NCBI RefSeq assembly: GCF_018130825.1
Contig: NZ_JAFCJS010000003.1
Coordinates: 636,001-700,000 of the forward strand
DNA: 64,000 bases
Source of the DNA: Bradyrhizobium liaoningense
GTDB lineage: Bacteria; Pseudomonadota; Alphaproteobacteria; Rhizobiales; Xanthobacteraceae
Direction of reading: 5' to 3'
Below, piece by piece: positions 8,018 to 17,255 of the stretch. The position numbers and the translations under genes are program-made. The notes below the pieces were generated by a model, which saw only the letters and a program-made list of their open reading frames with translations, searched no databases and was not told the DNA's origin. The first letter of the stretch is position 1, and each line of letters begins with the position of its first letter.

Positions 8018-9705
8018 CCGCGCGCCGGCCGGACCGGCGCCGAGATCTTGTCCGTGCGGTCGCGCTCGGTCATGTCGACCACCGTCTCCATCGGAGCAGT
8101 CAATTCATAGACGTAGGAGACGTCAGTGAAGAAGCGCTTGGCGGTGCCCCCCAGCGCCTCGGGCGCGACGCGGTCGAGCAGGATCAGACCGAAATCGGAA
8201 TCGGGTCGGCGCGTCGCCTCGCTGGTGTTGAACTCCTCCCAGCGGAAATGGAAGACCTCCTCGGGCGCATCGCCCGTCACCGTCCAGTTGGCGGTGATAT
8301 GCGGATGCTTGCCGACCAGCGACAGGCCCTCGTCGGAATGCGAGGCGAGCTCGAAGAACAGCAGCGACAGGCTCTGCGCGGCGCGCGCGCTGACCGCGAT
8401 GTCGGGACCGGTGACGGCGATGCGATCGGCATGCGGAATCGCGCGCGCCTCGAACAGGCCCTTCAGCTTGACGCCCTGCCACTGGCTCTCGCTGAGCAGC
8501 GAGACCACGTTGGACATGGCGTGGATGCGGCCGATCAGGAGTTCGCGCGCGACGTCGATGTCCGAGCCGTGGCGCAGCGTGCGCGTCACGATCGACTGGA
8601 TCACGGCCAAGATGTTCTTGACCCGATGATTCAGCTCGTCGATCACGGCGGTCAGGCGGCGCTCGAAGCCGATCCGCACCTGGATCTCCCGGCTGAGCCG
8701 CAGATTGTTGTAGGCGACATAGCCGAACAGGCCGCACACCATCGCGGTGATGGCAAAACCGATCGCCGCCACGATGATCGCGGTCTGCTCGGCGCGGCGC
8801 GCCGAATTGGTCTTGGCGTAATAGCCGAGCTGCCAGTCACGGCCGCCGAAGCTGACCGTGCGCGTCGCCGATGGCGCCGGGCCGTCGGCGCCCATGCGTG
8901 TGGAGACAATGCCCTGGTCGTTGGCGACGAGCTCGCCGCCTTCCTTGCGCGGATCCCTGAGCGCGACCGAGAACAACGACATGTCGTCATTGGTCAGCAT
9001 CAGCGTGGCGAGCTCATAGGAGAATGTGACGAACCCGGCCGGCTCCGTTGCCCCCTCGGGAATCACGGGAGCAGCCACGATGACGCCGATCGGGCCGTTC
9101 CCGCGCAGCAGCGGCACCGGATCGGAAGCGACCGACCGCTTCTCGATCCTCGCCCGGGCAAGCATCGCGCTGCGCACCGGATCCTGGTCGTAGCTGCGGC
9201 CGGGCAGCGCCTTGGTCTCGTCACTGCGCGGCTCGAGGTCCATCAGCACGTCGATCGGATGGGTGAGGCTGCCGGGGGCGAAGGGCTTGTCACTGTAGTC
9301 ACGGATCTGCGGCTTCGGGAAACCGGCCGCCGCGATCGCCGCCTGGGCCGCAGCGAGCTCGTTCGGCTGAAGCCGGGCAACCCAGCCGGCCACCACGAAA
9401 TCGGTCTTGAAGGCGTAGATCGCCGAGCGCAGCGGCTCCAGCATGCTGGGCTTGAGCACCGAGGGCGCACGGAACAGGCCTGAGGCGACACGCGCGAGCA
9501 GCTCGCGCTCGGTGAGCCGGTCCTGAACCAGGCTGGCATGGACGTCGATCGCGCGCGCGAGCGCGATCCGGTCGAGCGCCAGCTCCTGGTCGTGGACGCG
9601 ATAGGCCGCAAGCCCGGAAAGCAAAGCTCCGAGCAGAGCGATGAAGCCGATGATGAAACCCAGCCGGACCACGCGACTACTCAGACGGAAGCGGGAGGTC
9701 GGCAA
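8014..9705 (-). CDS. CHASE-domain HWE-type sensor histidine kinase, N-box altered
   Basis: The 563-residue product has a TM helix at 14-34, an extracytoplasmic CHASE domain (about 60-260), a second TM at 308-330, and an HWE/HisKA_2 kinase core whose phosphoacceptor is His360 in DELNHRVKN. The usual N-box HELATNAxKYGALS reads FELASHSDEGLS (about 451-462), so the Mg-ATP-coordinating Asn is replaced by His456; a degenerate G2 (DFGLILLDRVAPEALGG) remains. The kinase may be weak or act as a scaffold. The start is uncertain: TTG at 9705 or an internal GTG at codon 12. No response regulator is adjacent. Confidence 0.85.
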   Translation of the reverse strand: MPTSRFRLSSRVVRLGFIIGFIALLGALLSGLAAYRVHDQELALDRIALARAIDVHASLVQDRLTERELLARVASGLFRAPSVLKPSMLEPLRSAIYAFKTDFVVAGWVARLQPNELAAAQAAIAAAGFPKPQIRDYSDKPFAPGSLTHPIDVLMDLEPRSDETKALPGRSYDQDPVRSAMLARARIEKRSVASDPVPLLRGNGPIGVIVAAPVIPEGATEPAGFVTFSYELATLMLTNDDMSLFSVALRDPRKEGGELVANDQGIVSTRMGADGPAPSATRTVSFGGRDWQLGYYAKTNSARRAEQTAIIVAAIGFAITAMVCGLFGYVAYNNLRLSREIQVRIGFERRLTAVIDELNHRVKNILAVIQSIVTRTLRHGSDIDVARELLIGRIHAMSNVVSLLSESQWQGVKLKGLFEARAIPHADRIAVTGPDIAVSARAAQSLSLLFFELASHSDEGLSLVGKHPHITANWTVTGDAPEEVFHFRWEEFNTSEATRRPDSDFGLILLDRVAPEALGGTAKRFFTDVSYVYELTAPMETVVDMTERDRTDKISAPVRPARG

Positions 9706-9830
9706 TTAACACGGAGCATATGAACGCCGCTCGAACGGCCATGTGCCGAAACAGGGTGAACCCCAATGGCGCAGATAATGAAGGAGGAGGCATCAGTACG
9801 CAACTTGGGTCGCCTGGAAAGCTTAATCCG

Positions 9831-9852
9831 CCCGGCCGAGGGTCCGGCCGGG
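9831..9852 (-). terminator. Possible terminator after ureG
   Basis: CCCGGCC (9831-9837) and GGCCGGG (9846-9852) form a strong G/C stem with an eight-base loop, about 120 nt past the ureG stop on the minus strand. The following minus-strand bases are only mildly T/A-rich, so this is a tentative end for the ure transcript. The rest of 9706-9973 holds no gene that I can see. Confidence 0.3.
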
Positions 9853-9973
9853 GGTGGAGTTGCCCCGGGCACCGGAGGTATTTAATCGCCGTGTCCGAAA
9901 TTTGTTCCGCAAGGCACGGCCCTGCCCCAGGCGTTAACGGCGAAAATACGCCTGCGCCAAGTCGTCGCGTCGG

Positions 9974-10597
<624 letters not shown>

Positions 10598-10626
10598 TGG
10601 GATAAATCCTTAGTTCTAGTTTTCAG

Positions 10627-10746
10627 CGTCGTCCCGGCGAAGGCCGGGACCCATACCGCGAGGTCTTTCGATGATGCACTCTGGCTGACATCTTCCATCC
10701 CAACCACCATTGGTGGTTATGGGTCCCGGCCTTCGCCGGGACGACG
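10627..10746. repeat. Dispersed intergenic palindrome, family A
   Basis: Outer arms CGTCGTCCCGGCGAAGGCC and its complement GGCCTTCGCCGGGACGACG bracket the ureF-ureG gap, and the centre contains AACCACCATTGGTGGTT as a nested inverted repeat. Close relatives lie at 60739-60865 and 62411-62538. In RNA it would form a long hairpin inside the ure transcript. Confidence 0.85.
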
Positions 10747-10764
10747 CCGCGGCAACATCACGCC

Positions 10765-11487
10765 TCATGACCGGAACAGCCGCGTATATTGCGTCTCGTG
10801 CCGCAGGCTGGCGAGATCGGCGCGGAACGTGGCGCTGCCGAGATCATCCAATGTCGCGTTGAGCGCACGATTGGCGGTGGCCGCCACTGCCGCTTCCAGC
10901 CGCACCAGCACGCGCTGGCTGTCGGTCTGGCCGAGCGGAATGAGGCGGCTGGCCGCCGAGATCCAGTTCGAGACCAGCGCATGCAGGAAGGCGTGCAGCG
11001 TCGGCGCCAGCGGCACGCCGTGCAAGGCTGCGACGACACCGACGGCGACGGGATAGACCAGTGGCGTGCGGCATGCGGCAACCATGGCATCCAGGCCGCC
11101 CGCATCCCACGCAGCGCGGGAGATATCGATGAAGGCGCGGCCCTGCGAGACCGTCTCCAGCAACCGCTCGCGCGACGGCACGAAGGCGCTTGCGAGTTCG
11201 GCGATGTCGCGCAAGGAGGTCTCCTCGCCCGCCTCCGTGGCGCGATAGGCCTGGACCAGGAAGGTCGCATCGCAAAAGCCCGAACCGTCGCCGAGCATCG
11301 CATCGAGCCAGTCGGCCAGCGTCGCGACGTCCACGATGTCGCCCGCTTCGACCGCCCATTCGATGCCGCTGGAATAGGAGAAACCGCCGACGGGGAACGC
11401 CGGCGACAGCCAGGTCATCAGCCGGTACAGCGCCGCCGCCTCGCGTTCGGCGAGGTCGCCGGCACCGACAGGCTCATTTCTGGTCAT
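10765..11487 (-). CDS. ureF: Urease accessory protein UreF
   Basis: The 240-residue all-helical protein joins UreD and UreG in the urease activation complex and gates GTP-dependent nickel insertion. The family pattern LMTWLSPAFPVGGFSYSSGIEW lies near residues 24-45, here cited by position, and the C-terminal SRLIPLGQTDSQRVLVRLE-type block is typical. ATG at 11487 overlaps the 3' end of ureE by 14 bp; the open frame further upstream is a Met/Thr/Ile-rich artefact of reading the ureE histidine codons in another frame. Confidence 0.96.
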   Translation of the reverse strand: MTRNEPVGAGDLAEREAAALYRLMTWLSPAFPVGGFSYSSGIEWAVEAGDIVDVATLADWLDAMLGDGSGFCDATFLVQAYRATEAGEETSLRDIAELASAFVPSRERLLETVSQGRAFIDISRAAWDAGGLDAMVAACRTPLVYPVAVGVVAALHGVPLAPTLHAFLHALVSNWISAASRLIPLGQTDSQRVLVRLEAAVAATANRALNATLDDLGSATFRADLASLRHETQYTRLFRS

Positions 11488-12130
11488 GAGCATGCTTGTG
11501 GCCGTGGTGATAGTCGGGATGGTCGCAATGCTCGTCGTGATGATGGTGGTGCTCGTGGCCATGGTCATGCGCGGCATGATCATGATGATGGTCATGGCCG
11601 TGATGATCATGGTGATCGTGACCATGATCGTGATGATGGCCGTGATCGTGATGTGCATGGCCATGGTGCGCATGGTCGTCGTGCCCATGCGCGTGCCCGG
11701 CATCGGCATAGGCGCCGCCTTCGGGATCGAACGGCGCCTCGATTTCGATCACACGCGCGCCGAGGCCTTTCACCATGGCCTCGATGACATGGTCGCGGCG
11801 GATGCGCAGGCTCTTGGCCATGATCTGCGTCGGCAGGTGGCGGTTGCCGAGATGCCAGCCGACGCGGATGAGGTGGTGCGGATCGCGGCCGCGGATCTCG
11901 AGCAGCGGCTCCGGAGCCGCGACCACCTCGACCAGCCTTCCGTCCTCCAGCACCAGCGCATCGCCGCCGCGCAGCGCGACGGCGTTCTCCAGGTCGAGCA
12001 GGAATTCGAGGCCGCGCGTGCCCGTCATCGCCATGCGGCGGCGGTGCCGGTCGTCGAAATCGAGCACGACCGTGTCCGCTGGTGCTTCCGTGAAGCGGTG
12101 TTGTCCCCTGACCTGCGTCGCCCGGATCAT
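11474..12130 (-). CDS. ureE: Urease nickel metallochaperone UreE with long His tail
   Basis: The 218-residue protein binds nickel and hands it to UreG during urease maturation. The N-terminal domain (1-75) and the metal-binding C-terminal domain (76-135, including GWHLGNRHLP with the conserved His) are normal. From residue 146 to the end, 39 of 73 residues are histidine, interspersed with Asp and Gly and one Cys (202), a nickel-buffering tail longer than the Klebsiella type. It overlaps ureF and follows the ABM gene by 13 nt, so translation is probably coupled. Confidence 0.97.
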   Translation of the reverse strand: MIRATQVRGQHRFTEAPADTVVLDFDDRHRRRMAMTGTRGLEFLLDLENAVALRGGDALVLEDGRLVEVVAAPEPLLEIRGRDPHHLIRVGWHLGNRHLPTQIMAKSLRIRRDHVIEAMVKGLGARVIEIEAPFDPEGGAYADAGHAHGHDDHAHHGHAHHDHGHHHDHGHDHHDHHGHDHHHDHAAHDHGHEHHHHHDEHCDHPDYHHGHKHAHDQK

Positions 12131-12143
12131 GCGTCTTACCTCT

Positions 12144-12443
12144 TTACCGTGTCTCGACCTTCTCGGGCGTGATGATTTCGATCTTCGGCGGTGCCGTGAA
12201 GCACTTCACCGCGACGCGGCCGAACGTCTTCATGTGCTCCATGGCGCGATGCGGCACCAGCGCCTCGGCATTCTCCCACTGCTCGACGAACACCATCTTG
12301 CTGGGATCGGTGACGCTCTCATGCAGATCATAGGCGATGTTGCCGGGCTCTTTCCGCGTCTCCTTGATGCAGGCGGTGGCAGCCGCAATGAATTCGGCGC
12401 GCGTCTCGGGCTTGATGGTCAGGGTTGCAACGACGTAGATCAC
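12144..12443 (-). CDS. ABM-domain protein (putative quinol monooxygenase)
   Basis: The 99-residue product is a single antibiotic-biosynthesis-monooxygenase (ABM) ferredoxin-like domain, recognised by MIYVVATLTIKPETRAEF, a central ETRKEPGNIAYDLHES and FVEQWENAEAL. Members of this fold include YgiN quinol monooxygenase, heme-degrading enzymes and many uncharacterised dimers. It lies between ureC and ureE on the same strand, 13 nt before ureE and 128 nt after ureC, so it is probably co-transcribed with urease genes, but a role in urease maturation has no support in the sequence. Confidence 0.85.
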   Translation of the reverse strand: MIYVVATLTIKPETRAEFIAAATACIKETRKEPGNIAYDLHESVTDPSKMVFVEQWENAEALVPHRAMEHMKTFGRVAVKCFTAPPKIEIITPEKVETR

Positions 12444-12571
12444 GAGAAATCCTCCCGGCTTTTCTTCTCTGGGTTAGACACCGGGCGGGACATTAGACCA
12501 GGCGGGACCGAACGCAAAACCGGAAAAGCCGCCCCCGGACATTCGCCGGGGACATGCGTTGAGGCGCTATT

Positions 12572-14287
12572 TCAGTACATGAAATAACGCTGCGCCATCG
12601 GCAGCACCTCCGCGGGCGCGCAGGTGAGCAGCTCGCCGTCGGCGCGAACCTCATAGGTCTCCGGATCGACCTCGATATTGGGCGTCGCGTCGTTGTGGAT
12701 CATGCTCTTCTTGGAGATTTTCCCGCGGGTGTTCTGGACCGCATAGAGCTTCTTCTCGATGCCCAGCTTGCGCGCGAGGCCACCGGTCACCGCGGCCTTG
12801 GAGGTGAACACCACCGAGGATTCCGTGCGCGCCTTGCCGAAGGCGCCGAACATCGGCTGGTAGTGCACCGGCTGCGGCGTCGGGATCGAGGCGTTGGGAT
12901 CGCCCATGGGCGCCGCGACGATCGTACCGCCCTTGACGACGCAGTCCGGCTTGACGCCGAAGAAGGCCGGCGACCACAGCACGAGATCGGCGAGCTTGCC
13001 CTTCTCGACCGAGCCGATCAGTTTTGATACGCCGTGCGCGATCGCGGGGTTGATGGTGTACTTGGCGATGTAGCGCTTGACGCGAAAATTGTCGTTGTCC
13101 TTGCCCTTGTCCTGCGGCAACGACCCGCGCTGCTTCTTCATCTTGTCCGCGGTCTGCCAGGTGCGGATGATGACCTCGCCGAGGCGTCCCATGGCCTGCG
13201 AGTCCGAGGACATCATCGAGAGCGCGCCGAGATCGTGCAGGATGTCTTCGGCCGCGATCGTCTCCTTGCGGATGCGGCTTTCCGCGAACGCCAGATCTTC
13301 CGCAATCGAGGGATCGAGGTGGTGGCACACCATCAGCATGTCGAGATGCTCGTCGATGGTGTTGCGCGTGAAGGGGCGGGTCGGGTTGGTCGAGGACGGC
13401 AGCACGTTCTTCAGCCCGGCGACCTTGATGATGTCAGGGGCGTGGCCGCCGCCGGCGCCTTCGGTGTGGAAGGCGTGGATGGTGCGGCCCTTGAACGCCT
13501 TGATGGTGTCCTCGACGAAACCGGATTCGTTCAACGTGTCGGAGTGCAGCATGACCTGGACATCATAATCGTCGGCAACCGACAGGCAGTTGTCGATCGC
13601 GGCCGGCGTGGTGCCCCAGTCCTCGTGCAGCTTCAGCGCGCAGGCGCCGCCCTTGATCATCTCGACCAGCGCGGCGGGCCGCGAGGCGTTGCCCTTGCCG
13701 GAAATGCCGAGATTGACCGGGAAAGCGTCGAACGACTGGATCATCCGGCCCATGTGCCACGGCCCCGGCGTGCAGGTCGTGGCGAAGGTGCCGTGCGACG
13801 GGCCCGTGCCGCCGCCCAGCATCGAGGTGACACCCGACATCAGGGCGTGCTCGATCTGCTGCGGGCAGATGAAATGGATGTGGCTGTCGAAGCCTCCGGC
13901 CGTGAGGATTTTTCCTTCACCCGCGATCACGTCGGTGCCGGGTCCGATGACGATGGTGACGCCGGGCTGGATGTCGGGATTGCCGGCCTTGCCGATCGCG
14001 GAGATCATTCCGTCCTTGATGGCGACGTCGGCCTTCACGATGCCCCAGTGATCGACGATCAGCGCATTGGTGATGACCGTGTCGGCCGCGCCCTGCTTGT
14101 TGGTGACCTGCGATTGCCCCATGCCGTCGCGGATCACCTTGCCGCCACCGAACTTCACTTCTTCACCGTACGTGGTGAAATCCTTCTCGACCTCGATGAT
14201 GAGGTCGGTATCGGCCAGCCTGACCCTGTCGCCGGTGGTCGGGCCGAACATGTCGGCATAGACGGAACGCTTTATTTTGACGGACAT
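12572..14287 (-). CDS. ureC: Urease subunit alpha
   Basis: The 571-residue catalytic subunit hydrolyses urea to ammonia and carbamate at a dinuclear nickel centre. Nickel ligands HIH (about 136-138), the carbamylated Lys219 in ALKLHEDWG, the HTEGAGGGHAPD block (about 270-282) and the mobile-flap CHH motif (MVCHHLDPS, about 317-325) are all present. ATG at 14287 is preferred; a GTG directly in front (14290) is possible. It lies after an HD-hydrolase gene that separates it from ureB, and before an ABM gene and ureE. Confidence 0.98.
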   Translation of the reverse strand: MSVKIKRSVYADMFGPTTGDRVRLADTDLIIEVEKDFTTYGEEVKFGGGKVIRDGMGQSQVTNKQGAADTVITNALIVDHWGIVKADVAIKDGMISAIGKAGNPDIQPGVTIVIGPGTDVIAGEGKILTAGGFDSHIHFICPQQIEHALMSGVTSMLGGGTGPSHGTFATTCTPGPWHMGRMIQSFDAFPVNLGISGKGNASRPAALVEMIKGGACALKLHEDWGTTPAAIDNCLSVADDYDVQVMLHSDTLNESGFVEDTIKAFKGRTIHAFHTEGAGGGHAPDIIKVAGLKNVLPSSTNPTRPFTRNTIDEHLDMLMVCHHLDPSIAEDLAFAESRIRKETIAAEDILHDLGALSMMSSDSQAMGRLGEVIIRTWQTADKMKKQRGSLPQDKGKDNDNFRVKRYIAKYTINPAIAHGVSKLIGSVEKGKLADLVLWSPAFFGVKPDCVVKGGTIVAAPMGDPNASIPTPQPVHYQPMFGAFGKARTESSVVFTSKAAVTGGLARKLGIEKKLYAVQNTRGKISKKSMIHNDATPNIEVDPETYEVRADGELLTCAPAEVLPMAQRYFMY

Positions 14288-14321
14288 CACAAGCCCCGTT
14301 TGCGATTGAACTGTTGGCTAC

Positions 14322-14861
14322 TCACAGCAAAGCCCTCGCTGCTTTCACGGCATCGTCGAATTTCGTATCGAGCCATGTGTTGCCGCCGCGGCAACCCGCA
14401 ACGACCTGCTCTGCCCAGCCGCTGTAGTCGGCGAGATCGTCGCGTTCTTCAGCCGTCGGATCGGAATGAATGCGCGCGCCGATATTGCTGATCTTGTCGG
14501 CGATCTTGATCAGCTTGGCCCCAGGGGATTTATGCGGAGCGTCCTCGATCTGCTTCTGCCGTCGCTCTGCCTTGGGCAGGCTCATGTCGTCGGTGCATTC
14601 GACGACGAGGGACGCGACACGCTCGGAGAATGTCTGCGCGAGCTCCTTGCGCGTGGTGTCGGTGTCCTCGATCGTGTCGTGCAGCCAGCCGGCCGCGACC
14701 AGCTCGGCATCGGCGCCGTCGGTCGCGGCAGCGAGCAGGTTCGCGACCTCGGCGAGGTGATTGATATAGGGCTCGTTGCCGCGCCCCTTGCGCGCCATCC
14801 CGTTGTGGCGGTGCGCGGCGAGGTCGGCAGCTTCGGAGACGAGGCGGATTGGGGACAGCAT
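14322..14861 (-). CDS. HD-domain (RelA/SpoT/MESH1-type) phosphohydrolase
   Basis: The ~179-residue protein has the layout of the single-domain alarmone hydrolases: an early AHRHNGMARKGRGNEPYINHL block, the HD pair in GWLHDTIEDTD at about 59-69, and KIADKISNI near 119, matching KLADRxxN of SpoT/MESH1 enzymes. The ED dyad associated with ppGpp hydrolysis is present. The real substrate is not known. ATG at 14861 fits the conserved start; the frame is open to 14906. It lies 34 nt before ureC and 170 nt after ureB, inside the urease structural genes. Confidence 0.85.
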   Translation of the reverse strand: MLSPIRLVSEAADLAAHRHNGMARKGRGNEPYINHLAEVANLLAAATDGADAELVAAGWLHDTIEDTDTTRKELAQTFSERVASLVVECTDDMSLPKAERRQKQIEDAPHKSPGAKLIKIADKISNIGARIHSDPTAEERDDLADYSGWAEQVVAGCRGGNTWLDTKFDDAVKAARALL

Positions 14862-14944
14862 GCTTATGCCTCCTCCAGACAGTTGGACGCACTGCGAACA
14901 TGCCACATCATTCCCGTCGGAGTGCGCAGCATACCCCTCTCCCC

Positions 14945-14972
14945 AACCCTCCCCCGCAAGGGGGGAGGGAGC
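14945..14972. repeat. G/C hairpin in ureB-HD gene gap
   Basis: A CCCTCCCCC run and a complementary GGGGGAGGG run, separated by GCAA, form a strong hairpin in the gap between ureB and the HD gene. It may stabilise or attenuate the ure transcript at this point; no T-run follows on either strand. Confidence 0.45.
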
Positions 14973-15031
14973 CTGACCGGTGTGCTCACCTCACTGTAAA
15001 TCACGGCTTGCCTTCCGGCTTCAGCAAAAGC

Positions 15032-15337
15032 TCACAGCTTCCCCATCACGTCGCCGCGGAAGCCATAGATCGTCTTCTTGCCGCCAAGCGCGACGAGCTG
15101 GACGTCGCGGGTCTGGCCGGGCTCGAAGCGGACGGCGGTGCCGGCGGCGATGTCGAGGCGCATGCCGCGCGCTTTCTTGCGGTCGAACTTCAGCGCGGGG
15201 TTGGTCTCGAAGAAATGGTAGTGCGAGCCGACCTGGATCGGACGGTCGCCGGTATTGGCCACCGTCAGCGTCACGGTCTTGCGGCCGGCATTGAGCTCGA
15301 TCTCGCCGTCCTGGATGAAGAGTTCGCCGGGGATCAT
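15032..15337 (-). CDS. ureB: Urease subunit beta
   Basis: The 101-residue protein is the beta structural subunit of the (alpha-beta-gamma)3 urease. It is recognised by the MIPGELFIQDGEIELNAGR start, GSHYHFFETNPAL near residues 38-50, and the RFEPGQTRDVQLV and FRGDVMGKL end. It follows ureA by 9 nt on the minus strand. Separate ureA and ureB genes, rather than a fused subunit, match the proteobacterial three-gene type. Confidence 0.97.
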   Translation of the reverse strand: MIPGELFIQDGEIELNAGRKTVTLTVANTGDRPIQVGSHYHFFETNPALKFDRKKARGMRLDIAAGTAVRFEPGQTRDVQLVALGGKKTIYGFRGDVMGKL

Positions 15338-15346
15338 GCTCTGCTC

Positions 15347-15649
15347 CTACCTGATCGGCTGGTGCACGGTGACGAGCTTGGTGCCGTCGGGAAAGGTCGC
15401 TTCGACCTGGATGTCGTGGATCATCTCGGGAATTCCGGCCATTACCTGGTCGCGAGTCAAAACCTGCGCGCCGGATTGCATCAACTCGGCGACGGTGCGG
15501 CCGTCGCGCGCGCCCTCGAGGATGAAGTCGGAGATGATCGCGATCGCCTCGGGATGGTTGAGCTTGACGCCGCGGTCCAGCCTGCGGCGCGCCACGATCG
15601 CCGCCATCGAGATCAGAAGCTTGTCCTTTTCGCGGGGAGACAGGTTCAT
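15347..15649 (-). CDS. ureA: Urease subunit gamma
   Basis: The 100-residue protein is the gamma structural subunit of urease, with the expected MNLSPREKDKLLISMAAIVA start, RGVKLNHPEAIAIISDFILE centre and TKLVTVHQPI end. Full length for the family. It follows ureD by 40 nt and is followed closely by ureB, so the two are likely translated from one message. Confidence 0.97.
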   Translation of the reverse strand: MNLSPREKDKLLISMAAIVARRRLDRGVKLNHPEAIAIISDFILEGARDGRTVAELMQSGAQVLTRDQVMAGIPEMIHDIQVEATFPDGTKLVTVHQPIR

Positions 15650-15689
15650 GCGAAATCTCTTCCGTTCAACACGTCAATTCAGCCAGTCA

Positions 15690-16520
<831 letters not shown>

Positions 16521-16556
16521 CCGTCTCCCCAGCCGGTCGCGGCAGGATTTTCCGGC

Positions 16557-17252
16557 TTACAGCGCCATCTGGCGGCTGATCTCGCCGGGATCGAGGTTGG
16601 AGCGGTCGCAGGTGAATTTCACCGCGCCGCGATCCATCACCGCGAAACTGTCGCCGAGTTCGCAGGCAAAGTCGAGATATTGTTCGACCAGCACGATGGC
16701 GATGTTGCCGAGGTTGCGCAAATACGAGATAGCGCGGCCGATGTCCTTGATGATCGAGGGCTGGATGCCCTCGGTCGGCTCGTCGAGCAGAAGCAGTTTC
16801 GGCCGCATCACCAGCGCGCGGCCGATCGCGAGCTGCTGCTGCTGGCCGCCGGAGAGGTCGCCGCCGCGCCGGCCGAGCATGGATTGCAGCACCGGAAACA
16901 GCGAGAAGACGTCGTCCGGAATGTGCTTGTCCTCGCGCTTGAGCGGACCGAATCCGGTCTTGAGGTTCTCCTCGACCGTCAGCAACGGAAAGATCTCGCG
17001 GCCCTGCGGCACGAAGCCGATGCCCTTGCGCGCCCGCTCGTAGGGCTTGAGGCCCGTGATGTCGTTGCCGTCGAACACGATCGCGCCCGAGGAGATCGGA
17101 TATTGCCCGACCATGGCACGCAGCAGCGAGGTCTTGCCCACGCCGTTGCGCCCGAGCACGCAGGTCACCTTGCCGGGCTCGGCCGAGATCGAGACGCCGC
17201 GTAGCGCCTGCGCCGCGCCGTAGAACAGGTTGATGTCCTTGACCTCAAGCAT
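16557..17252 (-). CDS. urtE: Urea ABC transporter ATP-binding protein UrtE
   Basis: The 231-residue LivF-like ATPase drives urea import with UrtD. Walker A GRNGVGKT lies near residues 35-42, the signature LSGGQQQQ near 134, and Walker B LLLLDEPTEG near 154. The MLEVKDINLFYGAAQALRGV start is typical of UrtE. It follows urtD by 3 nt and precedes ureD by 36 nt, in the usual urtABCDE order. Confidence 0.96.
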   Translation of the reverse strand: MLEVKDINLFYGAAQALRGVSISAEPGKVTCVLGRNGVGKTSLLRAMVGQYPISSGAIVFDGNDITGLKPYERARKGIGFVPQGREIFPLLTVEENLKTGFGPLKREDKHIPDDVFSLFPVLQSMLGRRGGDLSGGQQQQLAIGRALVMRPKLLLLDEPTEGIQPSIIKDIGRAISYLRNLGNIAIVLVEQYLDFACELGDSFAVMDRGAVKFTCDRSNLDPGEISRQMAL

Positions 17253-17255
17253 CGC

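Noticed and set aside
11488..11709. Met/Thr/Ile-rich N-terminal extension of ureF
   Set aside because: It is the His-tail coding region of ureE read in another frame; UreF homology starts at 11487.
11486..12172. Plus-strand frame with a Met/Val/Ile-rich, membrane-like start opposite ureE
   Set aside because: The hydrophobic look is simply the complement of ureE His/Asp codons (CAC/GAC read as GTG/ATG/GTC). ureE is unambiguous.
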